DNA of 64,000 nucleotides from Fomitopsis serialis (taxonomy: Eukaryota > Basidiomycota > Agaricomycetes > Polyporales > Fomitopsidaceae): assembly GCF_022376445.1 (NCBI RefSeq), contig NW_025955083.1:1-64000 (forward strand), in the 5' to 3' direction. Numbering within the stretch: the stretch's first letter is position 1; the number at the start of each line of letters is the position of its first letter. A model generated the notes under the pieces. The model was not told where the DNA came from. It made no database searches and was given only the letters and a program-made list of their open reading frames with translations. Of this stretch, positions 33,201 through 43,971 are shown in pieces. The position numbers were made by a program, and so were the translations under genes.

Positions 33201-33230
33201 GGTTGGTCATCTAATACACACTTCCGATAG
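30205..33230 (+). CDS. TET/JBP-like 2-oxoglutarate/Fe(II) dioxygenase (copy 1, full-length gene)
   Basis: A multi-exon gene. The start at 30205 (MSLALSPDEQVDLVKLLAR) opens an exon that ends at a GTGAGT donor near 30374. N-terminal and middle exons (about 30440-32540) encode a helical and Ser/Pro-rich region of unknown role (LKPPHPEPDCIRGGIQLAVK, RLGTADGQVAQQIGNLLRW). The C-terminal exon (about 32840-33230) holds the double-stranded beta-helix domain: LPEEYDYLEATADILP, then SLVVNINVSTYAHRDG with the HxD iron ligands, IGDYEGAELCLEEPGL, THFNQHY with the distal His, and RASLVLHTDKE with the 2OG-binding Arg. Family members oxidise 5-methylcytosine in DNA. The enzymatic assignment is by family; the substrate is inferred. 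It ends about 100 bases before the next gene. Confidence 0.78.
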
Positions 33231-33328
33231 TTGTAGCACGATGTATGTATACAATACCCTATAGTGGTTGCAGTCCCAATCAACGGTACCCACTACCAAG
33301 TCGTGCAGCAACTTAGACACTTGTCAGC

Positions 33329-36300
33329 ATGTCCATGTCCCGGCAAGGTGCGTACCCGGACCTTAATGTACTGTGGGAACTGCCAGTGCGAGGTCAGTAC
33401 GCGAAGTTCGAACTTACAAATCGGCGTCTCTGGTTGACTCTTACCCTCTGGATTCTCTCTGGCTTGCTCGATAATGGCTACGCGCAGAACACGCTCCCAT
33501 GCGAGGCAAGACGAGTTGGGGTCGTGCAAAGCAAGAAGCCCAAAGCAACGAGACGCAAACCGACTGAGGCATCTAGCGCAACAAGTCTGTCCAAGGCGGC
33601 GTCTCCTGACGTGGACCGCGGGGTGAAGCCCTTGTCTGCAAGCGAGGAGAAGATGCTTGGAGAACTCCTGAAACGAAGAACGATAATCAAACAGAATGAT
33701 ATCACACAGAAGAAGACTGGTGAGTACATTGTGTTCGCTATCCACCATACTCATCTTCTGTGACAATCAGCCGTGCGCAAGAGGGCAAAGGCGTTGGTTG
33801 ACGAGGAGCAAGCAGCTACCGAAGACGAAGATACTCAGCCGGCTCGTAAGAAAGCCAAGCCCATCGAGGAGTCGGAGAACGATGCACCACAGGAGCCTGA
33901 CGACCTTGAGGTAGAGGCTGTCGGTGATAGCCCGTCTCCGAGTCCTGTGCCCAGTAAGTGTCCCTTCAAATATTCTCTTCACAATTGCTACTTACGTCGC
34001 ACACTAGCACGTCCCAGGGCTACTGAAGATACCACCCAGAACAAGTGCAAAGATACCACGGTGATAGTTGATGAAGGCGAGCAAAGAATTGCTCTGGCCC
34101 TCGGTCAGTTCCTTCTCAGTACTGCATTGGCGTACGTATGATCATACTTGTGCGCAGGAGGTAGCTCTCGTGGGAAGGGCAGACTTGCAAATAAGAACGA
34201 TGAAGAGATTGCAGACGATCAGTCGGAAGACCGCGCGAACAGCCCTGTGGAAACGCCCCGTAAAGCTCGCTCAGCGAAGAAGCAGGCCTTTTTGATGATC
34301 GATGCTCAGGTACTTGCATTTTGTTGCAAATCTCCGAAGCTTTGACTCACACTTGTCTTCCAAGGCGAAGGGTAAGAACAAGGCCAGTTCAAAGCTACGC
34401 AGGACGGTGGTTTCAGACGACGATGAGGAGGAGGAACACTCTTCGTCTGACATGAGAGACGACGGCAGTGGAACGGAGGGTAGTGAAGAGGAATCGGATG
34501 AGTCGGATGATATCGTGGTGAGTCCTGTTCCGAGTTTGAATCTACGGGGAATGTTTGCGACATTAGAGCAGGACGTGACGCATGCGAAGGGCAAGAAACG
34601 AGCCACAGGGAACGTAGGTCGAGTCAAGGCTCGTCCGCGAATCCGGGCGGGCGATCTGCCACCCGATATCCGCCCTCTTGTGCACGTCGCGCAGAACTGC
34701 CTCCGTCTCTACCTCTCACTCAACACCGCGTGGATCGCCGACGGCAGCGTTGCCAGCTCTCGCCTGCAGAGCAAGCATGACATCGTCACTGATGTGTTGC
34801 AGGAAGCCCGATTTACCCGCGACAAGGAAGGGCGGAGGGTGAAGACGCTGAAGAACGGATACAAGATGTTGGAGAAGAAGGGCCCAGAGGCAGATGCGCT
34901 GAGGGACAGGGTACATACGGTGGTGAGCCTGAGTGATTCATATGTATCTACTAATCGACTCGACTTGCGACATTGGCTGCAGGTATGGACAACAGCATCG
35001 CAGTTGAGGAATGAATTGAAGAGGAAAGCCAAGGCCGTTGTCGAGCACACGTACGGCATGAACACCCTATCGACACAGCAACGCATGTCTCTCGCCCGCT
35101 GGCTCCTCAAGTCCTACCCTATGAAGATGCAGGGAATCAGGCGTGAGTTACCCAACTTCGTGTTCGGCGACATGCACATTGCCTGGCGCAAAGACCGAGT
35201 TGACAACAAGGTAAGTACTCCGGGATTATAGCGAGAAGAACGTCATAATTAACACATCGTACGGTGAACCAGGAGAGCAGTGTCAAGACGCAGCTCCCGT
35301 TCAGGCACCCCGCGATCGCGGAGATTATTGTGCAGCAGTGGTTCCAGGGCCATTCGGGAGCTAATCCGCCGGTGGAACGTTTCAGTGAGATGCCGGACAA
35401 CTTAATCTCGCTCGTCTGCAACTCGGTCAGTGTTGCTCTAGTTGCGAGTGAGGATATTCTAATGCAGACTGCATGATTAAGATCGAGATCGCGCTGCGGG
35501 AGACAGCAGTTGGCACCAAGATCTTGTTCACCAACAAGCTGTATGCTCCAAAGTAAGAGAACACGACGGTCCTCATCTACTGGCTGACGTGTTGCGTTGA
35601 CAGGTGGGAAAACCTGATGTCCATTCTCGAGGCGATATCCACCAGCGCCCCAGATTACTGCCTGGACATGAGGAAATACTTGTGGAGTCGCATCAGGTGT
35701 GTCATTCTGAGCATTCACAGGTGATTGATACTCACTACATTTGCAACATCCCAGTTCCCGGGTCGAAGGCCAAGATGCGGACACGTCCGAAGGCGAAGAG
35801 AGCAAGGACGGTGATTTCATGGACTTCGCGGCTGAGCTCCAGAACCTCGTCAAGCCTGCCTCTACATCAACGTCTACGTCCACCAAGCCTCCCTCTGCGA
35901 AGGCGTCGTCCTCTGCGAAGCCTTTGTCCTCTGCGAAGCCTTGTCCTCTGCGAAGCCTTCATCATCTGCGAAGTCGTCTGCAAAACCGTCCGCAAAGCTG
36001 TCCGCAAAGCCGTCCGCGAAGCCGTCCGCGAAACCACAACCGGCAAAGACGTCTGTGCACGCGAAGGCTTCTACGTCAAGAGCTCCACCAGGTAAGGCTG
36101 GAGTCATTCTGGGAGCAATGAGGTCCTAATAGTCTTGCAGACGAGGGCGGCGACTCTGAATCCCGCGAGCAACCGTCTGAGATCGACGAGCTGGGTCAGG
36201 ACATTGGTGACAGAGAGGAGCGCGTAAACAGTGCCGGTAAGCACGTCACTCAATGGCTCTCACTCATGACCGACTGGTGTATTGCATGCAGAAGACCAGT

Positions 36301-36338
36301 CCAAAGCGCAGGACGACGGTGCACCGGCCACCGACTGA
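33329..36338 (+). CDS. DUF6532-like protein with acidic N-terminal half and Lys/Ala/Pro-rich tail
   Basis: About a dozen exons. The tentative start is 33329 (MSMSRQGAYPDLNVLWELP). The N-terminal half is disordered with basic clusters (KRAKALVDEEQ, PARKKAKPIEE) and strongly acidic runs (DDDEEEEHSSSD). A folded domain is encoded at about 34620-35700: VHVAQNCLRLYLSLNTAWI, ELPNFVFGDMHIAW, LPFRHPAIAEIIVQQWF and FSEMPDNLISLVCNS. These phrases fit the mushroom domain I know as DUF6532, whose function is unknown. The C-terminal tail is a repeat of SSAKP/SAKPSAK, and near 35940 one copy lacks a single base, which shifts the frame relative to the downstream exons. The gene ends TD-stop at 36338. The product is probably nuclear, judging by the basic clusters. 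Confidence 0.65.
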
Positions 36339-36902
36339 ACGCCTCCGCGGTTTGACAGAGTCTTCCAAGGGTGAGCTATTTTTTGAATAATCACTCAGTC
36401 ATGGAGGTCCGTTTCTGAACTATTTTTTGTAGGTCCAATACTATACCATGGTCTTCAACTCAATATCCCTACCTTGGGAGATTCTCTCGCGTTGCGACAT
36501 CGCATGTGTTGCAACTGTAGGTTAAGCCTGAGTTGGTCGCTCACAATCCTATCGTCAATTGTACTTGTAGTAGCTTCCATGAATCGGTCTGTACATGTAT
36601 CACAAATGCGTCGAGAAATATATTCAATGCCCTGCTGGTGATTGTAATGGGTGTGCTGTCAAAACAGGAAGCTGACTGGAACCCTTGTAAATGAGCACAT
36701 AAGCTGTTGATAAGTATTTCTTGCGAGCACTTGCCAAGCGACAGTGCATAGTCATCAAGACTAAACTGAAGTTCTTGTACCAAGACAATGAAGTAGCGGC
36801 TATTACTTGGCTCTCTTAAAATAGAACAGTAAGAAAGTCACTTGTCTTTCTGCCTTGAATCACTTCTCTGGCTTTTCAAGTCGTACAAGACAGCTCACTT
36901 TT

Positions 36903-38737
36903 TCCTGATGGTCCACGTCCCACAGGAAGGAAGTCATTGACGACCATATGAACGACTCCAATTGGCGCAAGACGACTGGTATGGGTGAGACCTTTGCAAA
37001 GTTTCATGACGATCGCAGTCTCATATTTCCGTGTCGTAGTGAAGATGCTCTGCCGAAGGTATGAGCAAGCACGGACGAGCAACTTGTCTACTCGTGAGTT
37101 TCTGGACGACATCGAATCAAGCAGCAAAGCGGAAGATCTAGCAGTGTGGAAGAATATTGAACGGGCGGCGATGGCAGGGCGGCGTCTTGACGTCACCGTC
37201 ATGGCTCCCTATGAAGTCTCAGAACAGAAAGGCAAGCGTCATCTGGGGCTGCCGCGCGCATTTCTCACATGTTTGGAAAGCTCCTGGAAAGCGAGAGATG
37301 CAGCTGATGTTGGAGCAAGAAAGCGGGCACCGTCGGGGGCATCTGGGACTCGCGTCTTGGCTAGCAGATGGTATATACATACAGGAGCAACAGTGCGTAT
37401 CCAGCAAATCCACTCGAACATTGGGCGCTGACTCGTAAAGTATAGGCTCCAGGTGTCTGCGTTGGCAAGGCGCGCTGACACGCATGGGTTGGTGAAGGAT
37501 CAACTCCAGCTTGCGGGAAAACGAAATCGATTGCAGCATGCCATTTCCCGCTTTGAGAACAAAGCGGCAACATTTCTGGGGGATGGCAGCGAGGATGATG
37601 ACTCCAGCGACGATGAAGACAGTGAGGAGGACTTACCGCCAACCTACACTGGGGAGGATTGGCCTGATCCCGTCGAGGACCAGGATGTGACGGAGGCTAC
37701 CTTTGACGTAGACGAGGAGCCGGAAGACGAGACAATGCCCGAGGCAGTGACCCTTCAATTGCCCTCAGTTCTTGGGCTGGCGAAGGTTACCCGCTTGGGC
37801 AAAGCGGACCTTTTGGGCGAGGAGCTTCGCTTGAGAGAAGGACAGGCGAACGACGCGCTACATAGGCTGCGAATGTCAGTTGGGATGAAGTCGGTGACGC
37901 TTCAGTCCAAGCTGCGCCAGGCGAAGGGAGTCCGTCTGTCCAAGCGAGTGTGGAACGAGGTGCACACCTTGGAAAAGTCGATCGCGGAGCAGGCTAGGAT
38001 TTACACTCAAGCACGACTGGCAATCGAGCGGCTGCTGCTCACCCCTAGCGAAGCCGCCTCGCAACGACTGAAGTACCGTCATTTTCACCAGAGGAAGATG
38101 GCTCAGGCTAAGACGGACAAGGCGGCAGCCAAGGCGGTCAAGGTGGCAGCCAAGACGGCAGCCAAGACGGCAGCGAAGGTCGGGGGTCGGGCTGGAGCGA
38201 ATGTACCAAGCAGTTCCATCCTCCCATTGAACGCGATGGACAAGCTCGAGGCGGAATTTGCTAAATTTGTCCTCACGGTTCCCCCATTAATCCGACGTTA
38301 CCGCCCTCTAGAGCAGGAGGACCTGAAGGCCGTGACACATCTGATGGATAACGAAGAGCGAAACACAAGGAATAAACAGCTTTCCTGGATCTGGCAAGTC
38401 GATGTGAGCGGTGATTTAGCAAACTCAGAGTGGCTAAAAGAGAGTGAGTCCCTGCACCCCTCATTGATCTGCGTTCTGACAAGAGATAGTACACCGCGTG
38501 AACTGGTTGCGTGCGAAGGCCAGACATGACCGCTGGCGGGAGCAATTAACGCTCGTTGTGGAGGAGATGAAGCAGACCATTCGATCGTTCGAGTTCAAGG
38601 CGGACGAATGGTCCCTAAGGTCAGGGAGCAGCTTTGGAGCCCAGTGCTATGCGAGAAAACAAGAGGCAGTGTGGTCTGGCTTAGCCAATAGGGCCAGAAC
38701 CGCGTTCACCGCGTTGACCGAACTCGGGGATACGTAG
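36903..38737 (+). pseudogene. 5'-truncated KDZ transposase (C-terminal part only)
   Basis: The sequence begins abruptly with STSHRKEVIDDHMNDSNWRK, which matches STSHRQETLDRHMNDWNWKK of the intact KDZ gene at 45-49 kb. An extra base and an in-frame stop lie just before it. Downstream the usual C-terminal features follow with plausible introns: VKMLCRRYEQA, LMLEQESG with LASWLADGIYIQEQQ, then a long coiled region LREGQANDALHRLRMSVG. The counterpart in the intact gene is LRRGQANDSLQQLRVLLG. All three catalytic positions are missing, so the protein cannot transpose anything. The gene runs tail to tail with the TET/JBP fragment that follows; their stop codons are only 17 bases apart. Confidence 0.75.
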
Positions 38738-38754
38738 ACGTCTCATGAACATAG

Positions 38755-39346
38755 TTACTGCGAGTTGAACTGGGATACATTGTACAGCCTGGTAGACGGA
38801 GTTACTCGAACGGAACAGTGTGCCCAAGGTGGAGGTGAGATCTGTAATGTTTGAAATAGCACCACTGGGGATGCGGCTGACTAACCGACTTCGCGACCTT
38901 ATCATGTGTGAACCATATGTACGACACACGATCTCCATCCCATTGCGCCGTCTGATGCTCCAAGACGTGGCCTAGAATGCTAACGACCGTGCCAGGTCGC
39001 TGCTCCAGCTCCAACTTCAGGTCAGGTATTTGAATGCATCCTCCCGTAAAGTCGCCCACTGTCGCGATTATGTCCAATACCGAATAGGCAGAGCCAGGGT
39101 CCCTGTGGCAAGGACTCTGTCGGTTATTGATGATTGTGACTCCCGTGAAGGGGGAGGGCCAGAGGCGCAAGGAGTCGGTGAGATGGGCCTTTCTGGACAG
39201 CGCACGTTTGAGTCTGAGACCGCGCATACACTGGTCGTTGTGCATGATGTTGAGAATCCCACCGATGAGCGCGTTGGTTTCCTGCATCTCCAGTAAGAAG
39301 CTTGTGCCGGACTTCGCGTGCTTGCCGTTGATTGTAGCCGAAGAGC
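38755..39346 (-). pseudogene. 5'-truncated TET/JBP-like dioxygenase (copy 2)
   Basis: The catalytic domain is well preserved: WPSPFTGVTIINNRQSPCHRD with HxD, TVGDFTGGCIQIPDL, LEQRPGTVVSILGHVLEH with the distal His, and DRVSYIWFTHDKVAKS with the Arg. A short intron (GTTAGT..TTACAG, about 38855-38905) separates a final exon ending at 38755. Reading upstream, the frame continues as FPLNGSSATINGKHAKSG and then enters the transposon terminus at 39348, with no N-terminal exons beyond it. The break coincides with the left end of the 22-kb element, so insertion of that element probably beheaded this gene. The N-terminal remainder was not found at the right end. Activity is unlikely without its promoter and N-terminus. 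Confidence 0.72.
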
Positions 39347-39347
39347 C

Positions 39348-39410
39348 ATTCAGTGGAAAAACTCGCTGTTAACGGTACAGCCGGAGTGCATTCCGGCCGT
39401 TGCCAACGGT
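39348..39410 (+). repeat. Left terminal inverted repeat of the KDZ element
   Basis: Reads ATTCAGTG at the outer edge, then after 14 bases TAACGGTACA, CCGGAGTGCATT, CCGTTGCCAACGGT. The same blocks in the same order occur in the reverse complement of 61516-61579 and, more diverged, at 5794-5855. Confidence 0.75.
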
Positions 39411-40440
39411 AGACCCGCCTCCGGCCGGAGCCCTCCGGCTTTACCGTTCGCAACCACTGCCGGGGCCAACGGACGGGCCGGCCAGACAGCACACCCTGTC
39501 CCTCCGTCAGTAGCGGGGCGGCCGGAGTGTGGTGACGCGTCGGAGGACACAAACCAAAGGGCCGCCCACCTTGCGCCTTGCTGGAAGCATTACGGCCGGT
39601 CCTTATGTACAACGCTGCAAGCCTGGCGGCCGGACGACCTCCAGTTGTCGACACGGCGGCCGGTGTCAGAAACCTCGCAGTTGCAACGGAGCGGCCGGAC
39701 GACGGAAAATCATCATTGAAACTGGTGGGCCGGGGCCGATACGTCGACAACGGGGCGGCCGCACATTATCCGCCTCGCAAGCAAACGGAGCGGTTAGTGC
39801 GGCATGAGTCTGCTTGTAACGGCCCGGGTGTCGGAATTGGGGGGGGGCTGCTGGAAATCTCGTCGACGCTAGCCTAACGGGGCGGTTGGTGCCCACCCGA
39901 GCCTAGCATGGCGGCCGGCCATCCACTCAGCATGTTTTCATCGGGGCGGGCGGTTATAATTATTTGCCGTGGGTAGCGGCGCGGCCCCCCGGCACCCGGT
40001 TGCATCGGCTCGGGAGAGCGCCTCCCCCTCACGCTCCCAACACAGCGGCCGCAAACATCCAGCATATTATGCCCACCGGTCGGCCGGGGTCCCTATGTTC
40101 TCAGCGTTCCGGCCGGAGTGACATGCCTATTGCCACGAACGATGCGGCCGCATGTCACCTGTTATCAGCCAGCTCTCCGGCCGAGCGTCACTTGCTTGTA
40201 ACGGTCCGGCCGGCCCCTGCACGCTACCTTTTAAGCGTTGCGGCCGGCTGCTGTATCCAGGATAAGCAACGCATAGGCCGCACTCGAGACGTTATTTTCG
40301 GCCCGGCCGGAGGTCATGATTTTCATCAGTTGACGGTGCGGCCGGAGCTGTGTCTCATAACATTGGACGTGCCGGCCGGAACACACTCCTGCCACACACA
40401 GTGCGGCCGGAGTCAACGAACCAACAATGGCACGGCATGA
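39411..40440. repeat. CCGGCCGG-rich subterminal block
   Basis: About 1 kb behind the left terminus with GGCCGG or CCGGCC roughly every 30-60 bases, often in the contexts GCGGCCGGA or TCCGGCCGGAG. Frames that cross it (39124-39750, 39529-39877, 39964-40440) have repeat-driven composition and no domain, so no gene is called. Confidence 0.8.
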
Positions 40441-40751
40441 CCGCAGGTTGCCACTCGTTGCCCACGAACGGGCCAGAGCTCGGCTAGTTCAGTAATGTTT
40501 GGTCACTCCTGATCGCCTACTTGAAGTGCTAATCCAATTATCTACGTCATTAGGCGAACACCATACCAGACTACATTGCTCATGCAGTGTTTGACACTCC
40601 AAATGCATGAGTTCCGCGGTGTGCAATTCGTCAGCTAGGGTACCTGTGAGAACTGTCTGTTCTATAAGTATGTGGGTACCTCACGCCGGCGATCACTACC
40701 ATTGGTTCTATGTTTTATGCTAGCCTTTCAACTTCGACGCCCGGGTTACAA

Positions 40752-41060
40752 GGTGCGCCGGCCGGTGGGCGACATGCGCCGGCCGGTGGGCGACATGCAC
40801 CGGCCGGTGGGCGACGTGCACCGGCCGGTGGGCGACATGCACCGGCCGTTGGGCGACACAGCCGGCCCGTAAATGTCATGTGTCGGCCGCGCAGTGACTC
40901 AGGCCGGACGGTGAAAAGCGTGCGCCTGCCAGTCAGAGACATGCGCCGGGAGGTGAGCGACATGTGCCGGCCGGTGAACGATGTATCCTGGCCGGTGAAC
41001 GACATGCGTCGGGCTCTGAGCCACGTCCGCCGACCACTGAGCCACATCCAGGCGCTGGCA
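40752..41060 (+). repeat. 21-bp tandem array (GCCGGCCGGTGGGCGACATGC unit, decaying)
   Basis: Five nearly perfect units of 21 bp (CCGGCCGGTGGGCGACATG plus two bases) lie between about 40755 and 40858. They are followed by progressively diverged units that keep the 21-base phase and the GAC-ATG core to about 41055. Translation gives repeated RRPVGDM, but no gene context supports coding. Confidence 0.8.
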
Positions 41061-41334
41061 AAACACGTTTGTAGCCTCGCCATGTGTGTCCCCAACAGTA
41101 ACTTCGGGCCCACGGCATGGCAAATCTCGCTGTGCCACGTTGTTCAATGGAAACATGTGTAGTCATAGCATTGATGGCTTTATCTAATAGGGCGGTCTGC
41201 CTCACGGATAGCGCTGTACACATGAGGCTAACACGTGTATGCGGTGAGGAGACCATGAGGTGGTAACTTCAACCGGATGATAAACTCGCTCATAATGTCA
41301 ACCCTCCACAAGTCTCCCGAAACTGCGGTGTGCC

Positions 41335-42533
41335 ATGACCACGGCGGAAATCACGCAGGAGTATTGTACCTTTCTCACTGCTATGTACGAGCACCATCTG
41401 GCTGGGAATCCAGCGGGCAATTCCCTTGCGAGCTCTCTCGCTTGTCCCCTTCCTGGACTACTCTTGGATGTTGCACTTGTGCGCCAGGCCAGGTGTGCGG
41501 GAGAGCAGCTTGCTAAGGCCTACTGTAACCGCAGTGAGTACTTAATTCAGTCTACACAGAAACCTCTCGGCAGCGACCAACCTCTTCATTCAGTTGCAGT
41601 AAAATGGGATGCATCAGTGGCCACCCCTCCCCTGCAGCCAGACCTCATTTTCACTCATCCCAATGAACCCGCCACGGTGATCGACCCCGAGAACCGAATA
41701 CTTCTATGGTATTTGCCCGGCGTTTTGACCGAGCACTACCGGGTACGTTGAGGTGATCGGCCTCTGCGATGCCTTCAGCTGACAATCCCACAGACGGTCA
41801 TATTGCAAGCCGCAGCGATCCTAAGCCCAATGGTAGAAGCCAATCCCCCGACCGACGATGGCTCGTGGCGGCAGCAAGCCCAATATTTTAGAACACCACG
41901 GCCCGGCGATGAGTTCACACCGGGCTCTGTGGCATTCTCCCCCGGGTGGTTCCCCCAAGCTCATAATGTATGTCTTTAATAAAACCGTATCCGCTCATAA
42001 CTTATGACTCTCAGGAGAGTAATTCGCGGCCCGCAGTGTCTGTGCTTCTCCGGAAGGCTGACTCCGTCGGCCGTGAGTGGCTTGAGGCAATGGTCGAGCC
42101 GCACATCATTATCTCCGGCATGCTCCACGTCATGCATCCACAGCTGTATTCCTGCGGCATTGCATCCCTGCAGGCATTGCGAGGCGACCCATCCCGAAGG
42201 GTTGTGCTTGACATTTGGAGCAATCCGTTCAATGCCTTGTCGATCATGCTGAACCGGCGCAGCCGCTTACATCAGGACCAGATGTCGTCAAAAGAGTGGT
42301 ACGACATGTTGCTCTCCGTTGGCGGGGATCCCCACCTGGTTATTCGATTTCCCACAATTCCCCTTGTACTACCATACAAAAGCGGTACAATTGCGACGTT
42401 CTCGGGGGCACGCCTTCCTCATGAGGTCCCGGAGTCGCAGGCCGAGCGGGTCTGTGTAGCATACTACATGCGGCCGAATATTCACGCATGGGCACGTGTG
42501 GCCATGGCTGGTTGGCGTTATCTATGGGATTAG
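41335..42533 (+). CDS. TET/JBP-like 2OG/Fe(II) dioxygenase (copy 3, transposon cargo)
   Basis: Three exons join in phase: 41335-41742, 41794-41967 and 42015-42533, giving 366 residues from MTTAEITQEYCTFL. The C-terminal catalytic domain reads VVLDIWSNPFNALSIMLNRRS, then LHQDQ with the HxD ligands, WYDMLLSVGGDP, LPYKSGTIATFSGARLPHEV with the distal His, and ERVCVAYYMRPNIH with the Arg. It is much shorter than copy 1 and differs in detail from copy 2, so the three are separate lineages rather than recent duplicates. It is the gene nearest the left terminus and points inward. Expected role: oxidation of 5-methylcytosine in the nucleus. The family is fairly sure; the substrate is inferred. Confidence 0.78.
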
Positions 42534-42649
42534 TGTAGATGATGGTGCCACTCTTGAGCGCGTTCAGCTGCATCAATGAACGGTGGCTTTCTATGACCAC
42601 ATCACATTCATCTGTGATTCTGATGCTAGGAGTCTTGCCGGCGAGACAA

Positions 42650-42725
42650 CCGTATATGCCGGCCACTTAATTCGCCGGCCGGTCAGAAAGCTCCGCCGGC
42701 CGGCAAACTTCGTGTATCCGCACTG
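42650..42725. repeat. Short GCCGGCCGG cluster downstream of the cargo dioxygenase
   Basis: Two CGCCGGCCGG motifs about 25 bases apart, with flanking CCGGC, in the gap between two convergent genes. Confidence 0.6.
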
Positions 42726-42924
42726 TGAATCCGCACTTTCCATAGTTGCCCTGGCCTCAGGCGGGGGAGAGGGCCAGTGAACTGCCTTTTCATTTGCACG
42801 CCAGTGTGTACACCATAAATCTACATTGCATACAACATATTATAAATTGCCTCGTCCCCTGTCTGCTCGTGTATCAATGATTGGTGGATGTGCAATCCAC
42901 CGGCGAGCCACCGAATTCCTTCAG

Positions 42925-43971
42925 CTATGTGCCGACCGCGGCGGGTTGCTGGGTGGCGAGAGCGCGGCGGCATAGAGACAACTCGGCCTCGTTTGCATCT
43001 AAGGCTGCATTCCAGAACTCTATCTCCGCCATGATGTACGTGTTCATCGTGTACATGCAGTCGCTAAGCCGCTCAAGCCACGCGAGCCCCTCCGCCATCA
43101 TGTCGTTCGGCATGTGCTTCCTACCAAGAAGGCCCGGTTCGAGGAGCTCCGGTAAGACAGCAAGATTGATTTGCTGAGCATGGTAAGTCGCCTTGTCCTA
43201 TTGACTCTCTTAGGACAGGCGAGTGTGTCATGATGTAGCCGAACTCACCCGCAGTGTTGCCACTTGCAGCCTCTCTTCCACTTGCCGTAGTTGCTGAGCC
43301 GACACCCTCATCTGGTCAGCGATGATCGGACCCATCTCTATCTGGCGTGTGTAGATTCCGTCAAGGACGGTTTCCGGGCTGAGAGCGTCTTGGGAACTGA
43401 GATGGTTTTGTGCGACCGCCGGTGGTTCATTCGCCGGCCTGGTGGCTGCAGGGATCGGTGGTTCATTCGCCGGCCTGGTGGCTGCAGGGATCGGCGGTTG
43501 CATTTCAGCACCCGCAACCACTGCCACCAAGACCTCCTCATGCTCCCGGCCGGGGGGCGCCATGACCTCCCAGTATTTAGTTAAGGCATGCGCAACACCG
43601 TACTCCGAAGCCACTGCAGGCCTCGCGAGCTCCTTCAGGCCGGCCATCAAGGCAGTGAGAGACTGTGCGGGGAATCATGGGCTTGGAATCGTGATATACT
43701 TGCAATGAGAACGTACAATTGCGTGTACCAGCTTTGTCAGATCTTCGGCGGAGTTTGCGTCCCGCGCGAGACCATGCATAGCTTCGCCGGCCTTTGGCGC
43801 AAAGATGTACCTCTGCGCGGTGTCGAGGAGTTCGGTGATAGCAGCTTCCATTATGAATGGCGAACGGGTTGGTGACTGTAGTGGCCGGAAGTATGTTGGA
43901 GATGTGGCTGCCAACTGATCGAATCGTGATCCTGCCACAATCTCACGGACGTCACATGATGATGCCGTCAT
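42925..43971 (-). CDS. Helical cargo protein with a duplicated PPIPAATRPANE segment, unknown function
   Basis: Three exons join in phase (43971-43717, 43662-43249 and 43173-42925) and give 305 residues from MTASSCDVREIVAGSR. The N-terminal exon is helical (MEAAITELLDTAQRYIF, DLTKLVHAIVRS). The middle exon contains a perfect double copy of the 12-residue unit PPIPAATRPANE followed by a long helix (ADQMRVSAQQLRQVEERLQVATLR). The C-terminal exon is also helical (LAWLERLSDCMYTMNTYIMAEIEFW). The heptad-like spacing suggests coiled-coil oligomerisation. It converges on the dioxygenase gene. The family is not recognised. Confidence 0.6.

Noticed and set aside
39124..39750. 208-codon minus-strand frame across the left terminus
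   Set aside because: It overlaps the truncated TET gene in another frame and continues into the repeat block; the catalytic motifs are in the other frame.
40752..41060. Possible CRISPR-like array
   Set aside because: The 21-bp units are directly adjacent without unique spacers, and the genome is fungal. It is an ordinary tandem repeat.
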